This document shows, in pieces, positions 51,355 to 52,342 of a stretch of 52,342 bases of DNA. The notes beneath the pieces are model-generated. The model did no database searches. It saw only the letters and a list, made by a program, of their open reading frames with translations, and had not been told where the DNA came from. The first letter of the stretch is position 1, and every line of letters starts with the position of its first letter. The stretch lies in assembly GCA_026988115.1 (NCBI GenBank), contig JALSLV010000067.1, positions 1-52,342 on the forward strand. Direction: 5' to 3'. The translations under genes were made by a program, and so were the position numbers. This DNA is from Lysobacterales bacterium. GTDB taxonomy: Bacteria > Pseudomonadota > Gammaproteobacteria > Xanthomonadales > Marinicellaceae.

Positions 51355-52131
51355 ATGAAATTAGTATTACTTACATTAACACTTGTTTTTTTTTCAACAG
51401 CTTATTCTACAGGTGGAACAATAGGCGGTTTGTTGCCAGCTCCAAAATTTATCAAAGGGAAAATATCTAAAGGTATATACACTTCACCGGATAAAGATTT
51501 TCAAATAAAGGTACCAAACTGGGAGGATAAAAGCCAATACCTGTACATGAAAATTAAAGAGAAATTTTCAAAAACAGGCGAATATTTATCTTTCGGTTCT
51601 GCTGCTACTAATTTGAATATCTACCGTGTTGAATACGTAAAAAAATTAAGCCCTGAAAGTTACTTCATTGATTTAAAACCAAACAAAGATACCCTATTCA
51701 AATTCTATATTTCTCAAGTTGAAAAAGCCTACCGCTCTAAGGCTGAATTGATTTCTGAAGATATCGACTTATTTGATGCAAAAAAATCATATTCACGTGT
51801 CTATAGACAATATACACCCAAAAAGAAAAAATTCTTTAAAACCACAGCAGAAGATTTAAGGTATCACTACATTGATTTGGTTGATTATGGTTTATACAAT
51901 GTTTTGTATTGGGTTGAAATTCCTATAAGCCCCCAAAGCACTAAAGAAATCGAAGATAAATTCAGGAAAAGGGAGAATACTGATTATCAATCATTCATAA
52001 CATCATTTAGTTATCAGAAAAAAATCAAAAATAAGTTAAAAGGTAAAATTAAAGATGGTAAATACTATTTTCCAAATAATGAATTTAGTGTAAGTAAGAG
52101 CTGTACCCCATTATTAAGACAGGTAAATTGA
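51355..52131 (+). pseudogene. Secreted protein gene truncated by an IS element
   Basis: 258 aa as it stands. Signal peptide ending near AYSTGG; the ATG follows CTAAGGAAAATACT. The mature part is lysine- and tyrosine-rich (PDKDFQIKVPNWEDKS, RVEYVKKLSPESYFIDLK) and ends KDGKYYFPNNEFSVSKS, then CTPLLRQVN and a stop. The last nine codons are read from the terminus of an IS3-family element beginning at about 52102, so the true C-terminus is lost or lies beyond the window. Its strand pattern repeats (GKISKGIYTSPDKDFQIKVP versus GKIKDGKYYFPNNEFSV), suggesting that a second copy of the domain has been cut off. Function unknown. Confidence 0.65.
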
Positions 52132-52342
52132 TTTCTTAGTAGAATTTCTTCGTTATAATACAACTATAAATGAGGAAAGAACAATGAGTAAAAAAAGAAG
52201 AAACCATTCGCCTGCTTTTAAAGCAAAAGTCGCTTTGGCAGCTATTAAAAATGAAAGCACAATGGCTGCTTTATCTAAACGATTTAATATCAATCAAAAT
52301 ATGATAACCCGTTGGAAGAAGCAATTACTTGAAAATAGTGCC
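52102..52342 (+). mobile_element. IS3-family insertion sequence, left part
   Basis: It begins TGTACCCCATTATTAAGAC, the TG..CCCC form of IS3-family ends, and includes a TATAAT at 52154-52159 and an OrfA start at 52184. The element runs off the window, so the right end and any target duplication cannot be seen. Confidence 0.75.
52184..52342 (+). CDS. IS3-family transposase OrfA (partial, runs off window)
   Basis: 53 codons are visible. MSKKRRNHSPAFKAKVALAA, then LSKRFNINQNMITRWKKQLLENSA, is the N-terminal HTH of IS3-family OrfA, which is normally completed by OrfB through a programmed frameshift. RBS GAGGAAAGAAC upstream. Confidence 0.92.
   Translation, partial: MSKKRRNHSPAFKAKVALAAIKNESTMAALSKRFNINQNMITRWKKQLLENSA

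Overview
The window reads as a low-GC gammaproteobacterial chromosome, probably from a marine free-living organism. The evidence is a TyrR-type regulator with ACT, PAS, AAA and HTH domains, a DHBP synthase fused to a degenerate GTP cyclohydrolase II domain, LpxR, many periplasmic c-type cytochromes, an IPTL-CTERM protein, and a large secreted subtilase ending in an '...IFENGFEN'-type tail. The last two traits remind me of Marinicella and its relatives, but that placement is inference. Genes are tightly packed, with many ATGA and TAATG overlaps.

Layout. (1) 83-2652: ribE and ribBA on the minus strand. Between them sit two small ORF cassettes (a GxxExxY protein and a DUF6869-like protein), each bracketed by inverted arrays of a 9-bp 'ACACAGAGG'-type unit. 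ribD lies 32 kb away (34067-35194). (2) 2796-9209: an HAE1-type RND efflux pair (minus), divergent from a small membrane protein, a TetR regulator, another membrane protein and a DUF2141 protein. (3) 9355-13184: an operon for a b-type cytochrome, an SHP/DUF1924 cytochrome, a diheme cytochrome c, a PepSY protein, a response regulator and a histidine kinase, followed by a convergent membrane-anchored LuxR-type HTH protein. (4) 13845-19405: a heavy-metal-type RND operon (TolC-like, adaptor, CzcA-like permease, DUF3240). (5) 19540-22698: a DUF2202 ferritin-like protein, a MauG/CcpA-like diheme peroxidase, a cytochrome c with a Gly-rich tail and a Gly/Met-rich lipoprotein. (6) 22775-29742 (minus): LpxR, then a YbhGFSR-like ABC exporter operon led by a LOG-family protein. 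(7) 30275-35194: rubrerythrin, a GNAT pseudogene, a SpoIIAA-like protein, an MgtC/DUF4010 membrane protein, a peroxiredoxin and ribD. (8) 35285-38374: a three-gene unit made of a lipoprotein with a copper-amine-oxidase-like domain, a membrane-anchored propeller-like protein and a lipoprotein cytochrome c. (9) 38337-42351: ferrochelatase, tyrR, methionine gamma-lyase and tRNA-Arg(CCG). (10) 42485-46979: an IPTL-CTERM protein and an S8 protease. (11) 47041-50978: an unknown secreted protein and two overlapping dynamin-like/DUF697 GTPases. (12) 51355-52342: a secreted protein whose gene is cut by an IS3-family element that runs off the window.

How the parts fit together. Three near-identical palindromes (core GTGAA-N2-TTCAC) lie just downstream of good -10 elements at 7348, 19491 and 29811. 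They suggest that one TetR-type repressor, most simply the one at 7796-8383, jointly controls the RND pump, the ferritin-like/peroxidase operon and the ABC exporter as one envelope-stress regulon. Two TyrR boxes between tyrR and megL suggest that methionine gamma-lyase belongs to the TyrR regulon. The least familiar content is the array-bracketed cassettes and the CuAO-like/propeller/cytochrome unit, in which copper ligands appear to be lost while the cofactor tyrosine position is kept.
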